From Marinobacter halodurans (lineage in GTDB: Bacteria; Pseudomonadota; Gammaproteobacteria; Pseudomonadales; Oleiphilaceae): 47,492 nt of DNA. This document shows, one piece after another, positions 44,224 through 47,492 of the stretch. The DNA lies in assembly GCF_004327985.1 (NCBI RefSeq), contig NZ_SJDL01000041.1:1-47492 (forward strand), read 5' to 3'. How positions within the stretch are numbered: the first letter of the stretch is position 1; each line of letters starts with the position of its first letter. The position numbers and the translations under genes were made by a program. The notes beneath the pieces are model-generated. The model searched no databases. It was not told the origin of the DNA and saw only the letters and a list, made by a program, of their open reading frames with translations.

Positions 44224-44290
44224 ACCCGGGCTGACATTCTGCGCCAACAACACCATACTGGGGTCACCTTTTCGCTCAAAGGCTTCTGCC

Positions 44291-45256
44291 ATGCGTGTGT
44301 TTACCAATCCGGTCGGTTCCGGTTCGCTCTGGTTCGACAACCTGGCCACCGCCGACGGCACCCCCGTCGCCTATGATCCGCAGGCGCGGGCTTTCCTGCC
44401 CATGCCGCCATTCTGTATCAACCGTGATGTGATCGGCTGCAACTGGATCGCACCGAGACAGGGGGCGTTTTGCCGCTCCTGCGCCATGACCGCGCTGGCG
44501 CCCGACCCGGGCATTCCCAACGCCATGCCCAACTGGGCCCTGACCGAAGCCGCCAAGCGCTGGACGCTGGATAACCTGGGCCGCTGGCACTGGTTCCGAC
44601 CCGAAGACCCTGGTGTAAAACCGGTTTTCCATATGCTGGCTGAGGGGCTGACGCCCGTTATGATGGGGCACGCACAAGGCGTCGTGACCATCAGCGTCGC
44701 AGAAGCCGACCCGGTCGTCCGAACGGCCCGTAGGCAACAACTGGCCGAACCATACCGGACGATGATCGGCCATATGCGCCATGAAATTTCGCACATGCTC
44801 TGGTGGCGACTGAGCCTGCGCAGCGACTTCCTGGACGCTTTTCGCGCTATGTTCGGTGATGAGAGGGAGGACTACACGTCCGCGTTGCAAAAGCATTATG
44901 AACAGGGCCCTCCTGCTGATTGGACACAGCGCTACCTGACGACGTATGCATCGGCGCACCCCCATGAAGACTGGGCGGAGACCGCGGCCCATCTACTGCA
45001 CCTGACGGATATCACAGACAGTTTCATCGCCTCGGGCCTGTCCTCACCGATGCTACCCCATTCGGGTTGGGATCCTTACTCAGAAACAGATGCCGACCGT
45101 CTGATACAGATCGCCGCGTCGTTAACCGTTGGTGTGAATCACGTCAACCGCTCCATGGGACTGTCGGATCTTTATCCCTTCGTCCTGTCTGACGTGGCAC
45201 GACGCAAACTGGCGTTCGTACATGAATGGCTTCGTCGGGGCGCCCAGGGGCTGTAA
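44291..45256 (+). CDS. Putative zinc-binding metallopeptidase with N-terminal zinc ribbon
   Basis: 321 residues. The N-terminal ~65 residues carry CINRDVIGCNW and FCRSC, a rubredoxin/ribbon-like zinc site. The catalytic motif is MRHEISHMLWW (HExxH-type, with HEISH), with a downstream HEDWAETAAHLLH that provides further ligands. This is the pattern of the putative zinc-binding metallopeptidase family (PF15887-like). No signal peptide, so it is cytoplasmic. Substrate unknown. Confidence 0.82.
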   Translation: MRVFTNPVGSGSLWFDNLATADGTPVAYDPQARAFLPMPPFCINRDVIGCNWIAPRQGAFCRSCAMTALAPDPGIPNAMPNWALTEAAKRWTLDNLGRWHWFRPEDPGVKPVFHMLAEGLTPVMMGHAQGVVTISVAEADPVVRTARRQQLAEPYRTMIGHMRHEISHMLWWRLSLRSDFLDAFRAMFGDEREDYTSALQKHYEQGPPADWTQRYLTTYASAHPHEDWAETAAHLLHLTDITDSFIASGLSSPMLPHSGWDPYSETDADRLIQIAASLTVGVNHVNRSMGLSDLYPFVLSDVARRKLAFVHEWLRRGAQGL

Positions 45257-45342
45257 TAGCGTGCACGGGGGGTTGTTTCCTTCGAAACAGCCACACATAT
45301 AGATCAATAGTTTCGTAAAACGAATCCAACATTCGGCTCGCC

Positions 45343-45355
45343 AAGGAGGTGATCC
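45343..45355 (+). promoter_or_regulatory. Exceptionally long Shine-Dalgarno of the aconitase gene
   Basis: AAGGAGGTGATCC is complementary to thirteen consecutive bases of the conserved 16S rRNA 3' end (GGATCACCTCCTT). GGAGG ends eight bases before the ATG at 45358. An in-frame GTG at 45349 lies inside this site and is therefore not the start. Confidence 0.7.
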
Positions 45356-45357
45356 CA

Positions 45358-47319
45358 ATGGCGGAAAAGAGCAGGCAACAACCGCGCAACGTCACCCAGA
45401 AACTGATCGCATCCCACTTGGCGTCCGGCCGCATGAAAGCCGGCGAGGAAATCGGTCTCACGATCGACCAGACCCTCACCCAGGACGCCACCGGTACCCT
45501 GGTGATGCTGGAACTGGAAGCCATGGGCCTGGACCATGCCCGCACCGAACTGTCCGCCCAGTACGTCGATCACAACCTGCTGCAGACCGACAACCGCAAC
45601 CCCGACGACCACCTGTTCCTGCGCAGCGCCTGCGAGAAATTCGGCCTCTGGTTCAGCCCGCCGGGCTCGGGCGTGAGCCATCCGGTCCATATGGAGCGCT
45701 TCGGCAAGCCCGGCAAGACCCTGCTGGGATCGGACAGTCACACCTGTGCCGCAGGCTCGCTGGGCATGCTGGCCATCGGCGCCGGCGGTCTGGCGGTGGC
45801 CATGGCCATCTGCGGGCAGCCGTTCTACCTGAACATGCCCAAGGTGATGGGCGTAAAGCTCACCGGCATGTTGCCGGACTGGGTCAGCGCCAAGGACGTG
45901 GTGCTGGAGATGTTGCGCCGCCATGACGTGAAAGGCGGTGCCGGCCGGATCATCGAGTACTACGGCCCCGGCCTCAAGCACCTGTCCGCCATGGATCGCC
46001 ACGTGATCGCCAACATGGGCCAGGAAATGGGCCATACCACCACAGTGTTCCCGGCTGACGACGCGGTGCGGGATTTCCTCAAACAACAGCAGCGGGTCGA
46101 CGATTTCGAGCGGTTGGAAGCCGACAGGGGCGCCACCTACGACGAACACGACGAGATCGACCTGGGCAAGCTCGAGCCGCTGATCGCCCTGCCCAGCAGC
46201 CCGGGCAAAGTCGTGCCCGTGCGCGAAGTGGCGGGTGAGCCCATCTACCAGGCCTACATCGGCTCCTCCGCCAACCCGGGGCTGCGGGACTTCGCGGTAC
46301 CGGCCATGGTGGTGAAGGGGCGCCAAGTGCACGAGCGGGTGTCGTTCGACATCAACCCCACCTCCCGCCAGATCCTGGAAAACCTGGTCAAGCTCGGCCA
46401 CCTTAACGACCTGCTCAGCGCCGGCGCCCGGCTGCACCAGACCGGCTGCAACGGCTGCATCGGCATGGGCCAGGCGCCGGCCACCGACCAGATCAGCCTG
46501 CGCACGGTGCCACGCAATTTCGCCGGCCGCTCGGGCACCGAGGAGGACAAGGTCTGCCTATGCAGTCCGGAAACCGCCACCGCCTCGGCCCTTACCGGGG
46601 AGATCACCGACCCCCGCGACCTGGATATCGACTACCCCGTCTTTGACGAGAGCACGTCGTTTTACGTGGAAGACCGCAACATCCGTCCGCCGGCGCAGCA
46701 CCCGGAACTGACCGTCGTCGAGAAGGGGCCGAATATCAGTACCCTGCCCCAGTTCGATGGGCTGCCGGATAAATTAACAGCCCCCGTATTGCTCAAGGTA
46801 GGCGACGACATTTCCACCGATGAAATCCTGCCAGCCGGGTCGCGAATCCTGCCGTTCCGCAGCAACATCCCGGCGATCAGCGAGTTCACCTACACCCGGG
46901 TCGATGCTTCCTATCCGGAACGGGCGAAGAAGTACCAGGACCACGGTTCAATGATCGTCGGCGGCGAGAACTACGGCCAGGGCTCCAGCCGCGAGCACGC
47001 CGCGCTGGCGCCGCGCTACCTGGGGGTAAGGGTGGTGATCGCCAAGAGCTACTCCCGAATCCACTGGCAGAACCTGTGCAACTTCGGCATCTTGCCACTG
47101 CGCTTCACCCACCCCGAGGATTACGACGACATTGAGCAGGGCGACGAGCTGGCACTGGAGGCCCTGGCCGACACGCTGGAGCAGGGTAAACGGCTGTCCG
47201 CGAAGAATACCCGCAGTGGCCAGCGCTACGAGCTGACCCACGACCTCAGCGATCGCCAGATCCGGATGATTCTCAAGGGCGGCCTGCTCAACCTGATGCG
47301 GGAGTCCCTGGTGGCCTGA
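45358..47319 (+). CDS. acn: Aconitate hydratase (short, single-chain type)
   Basis: 653 residues, shorter than AcnA (about 890) and AcnB (about 865). Seen: LLGSDSHTCAAG (first [4Fe-4S] Cys), TGCNGCIGMG (second and third Cys), the linker, and the swivel domain with GDDISTDEILPAG, GENYGQGSSREHAA and SYSRIHWQNLCNFGILPL. The whole set of aconitase active-site segments is there. It isomerises citrate to isocitrate, or possibly a related tricarboxylate. The short form resembles the mitochondrial/archaeal and homoaconitase-like branches. A very strong ribosome site suggests high translation. Confidence 0.93.
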   Translation: MAEKSRQQPRNVTQKLIASHLASGRMKAGEEIGLTIDQTLTQDATGTLVMLELEAMGLDHARTELSAQYVDHNLLQTDNRNPDDHLFLRSACEKFGLWFSPPGSGVSHPVHMERFGKPGKTLLGSDSHTCAAGSLGMLAIGAGGLAVAMAICGQPFYLNMPKVMGVKLTGMLPDWVSAKDVVLEMLRRHDVKGGAGRIIEYYGPGLKHLSAMDRHVIANMGQEMGHTTTVFPADDAVRDFLKQQQRVDDFERLEADRGATYDEHDEIDLGKLEPLIALPSSPGKVVPVREVAGEPIYQAYIGSSANPGLRDFAVPAMVVKGRQVHERVSFDINPTSRQILENLVKLGHLNDLLSAGARLHQTGCNGCIGMGQAPATDQISLRTVPRNFAGRSGTEEDKVCLCSPETATASALTGEITDPRDLDIDYPVFDESTSFYVEDRNIRPPAQHPELTVVEKGPNISTLPQFDGLPDKLTAPVLLKVGDDISTDEILPAGSRILPFRSNIPAISEFTYTRVDASYPERAKKYQDHGSMIVGGENYGQGSSREHAALAPRYLGVRVVIAKSYSRIHWQNLCNFGILPLRFTHPEDYDDIEQGDELALEALADTLEQGKRLSAKNTRSGQRYELTHDLSDRQIRMILKGGLLNLMRESLVA

Positions 47320-47367
47320 TCGGACCTCGCAATGTCGTCGGCGGCCGGCAGCCGCTGGCCGCGCCCT

Positions 47368-47492
47368 AGTGTACTTTAACAAAAGTTCGTCTTATTATTG
47401 ATTTTGTCGGACAGCCGAGCGATTGACGCAATGATTTGATTGGCTGTTTTACGCCAGACAAACGGCTTGGGATCGTCGTTGTAGGTCGCAAG
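47368..47492 (-). mobile_element. IS630-family insertion sequence, right part (partial)
   Basis: The element begins at a CTAG (47366-47369), the preferred IS630 insertion target, in which TA is duplicated. It runs off the right edge. The other end and the second inverted repeat are outside the window. Confidence 0.65.
47376..47492 (-). CDS. IS630-family transposase, C-terminal part
   Basis: About 38 codons at the window edge, reading LATYNDDPKPFVWRKTANQI then IASIARLSDK and a TAA at 47376-47378. The YNxxPKPFVWxKTA(D/N)xI block is the C-terminal signature of IS630/Tc1-mariner-like transposases. The rest lies outside. It makes the DDE enzyme for a TA-targeting cut-and-paste element. Confidence 0.85.
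   Translation of the reverse strand, partial: LATYNDDPKPFVWRKTANQIIASIARLSDKINNKTNFC

Noticed and set aside
45304-46437. A 377-codon open frame antisense to the aconitase gene
   Set aside because: Antisense shadow; composition is unnatural and no start signal is present.

Overview
The window looks like a chromosomal stretch of a fairly GC-rich Gammaproteobacterium, probably marine or halophilic and Marinobacter/Halomonas-like (inference). Pointers are the OsmC-YcaO fusion, DUF2750 and ChaB proteins, an SbmA-type transporter, a taurine-pyruvate aminotransferase-like enzyme, a nitrate/nitrite-sensing (NIT) chemoreceptor and a perfect Anr/FNR half-site pair. I saw no rRNA, tRNA, CRISPR array or replication origin. 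Most of the window is ordinary: single genes and short operons of metabolic and stress functions. It is interrupted by two accessory blocks and several gene fragments.

Layout. 1-4.1 kb: 5' part of an SDR oxidoreductase with an Anr/FNR-type promoter, a NIT chemoreceptor, and an M14 carboxypeptidase-like protein. 4.1-8.6 kb: a fragment of an AraC gene, then a compact lower-GC leftward operon (EamA exporter, ATP-grasp ligase, stand-alone prephenate-dehydratase-like protein, DUF6421-like protein). This is the best candidate for an undescribed system and resembles a minimal bacilysin-type dipeptide or small-molecule pathway. 8.7-13.5 kb: a nucleoside-recognition membrane protein with a divergent Lrp regulator, a class A beta-lactamase C-terminal remnant fused to the end of an AraC gene, an aldo/keto reductase and a GFA-type zinc protein. 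13.9-20.5 kb: small secreted and membrane proteins, an AraC-VOC-membrane-protein operon joined by two ATGA overlaps, an MFS transporter, a DUF1176 protein, a LysR remnant and a HAD phosphatase. 20.7-29.8 kb: SbmA-like transporter, a beta-propeller lipoprotein with calcium-loop-like inserts, a 0.65 kb non-coding stretch with hairpins, homocysteine methyltransferase, metallo-beta-lactamase-fold hydrolase, OsmC-YcaO fusion and a PAP2 phosphatase.

29.9-38.7 kb: a groES-groEL pair whose GroEL has an atypical C-terminus, behind a heat-shock-type promoter; then a four-gene 2-oxoacid dehydrogenase operon (E1alpha, E1beta, E2, E3). This operon lies between an intact methyltransferase gene and a decayed copy of that gene's 3' end, in the same orientation. 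That suggests the operon arrived as an insertion. Its E1alpha gene carries a one-base frameshift. 38.9-47.5 kb: zinc-ribbon protein, cytochrome b561, taurine-pyruvate aminotransferase, DUF2750, ChaB, CsaA, YdeI-like, a zinc metallopeptidase, a short aconitase, and the 3' end of an IS630-family transposase at the right edge.

At least five gene remnants (AraC, beta-lactamase, LysR, methyltransferase tail, frameshifted E1alpha) show that this part of the chromosome has been rearranged repeatedly. All functional calls come from reading the sequence and from recalled family features. No database search was possible.
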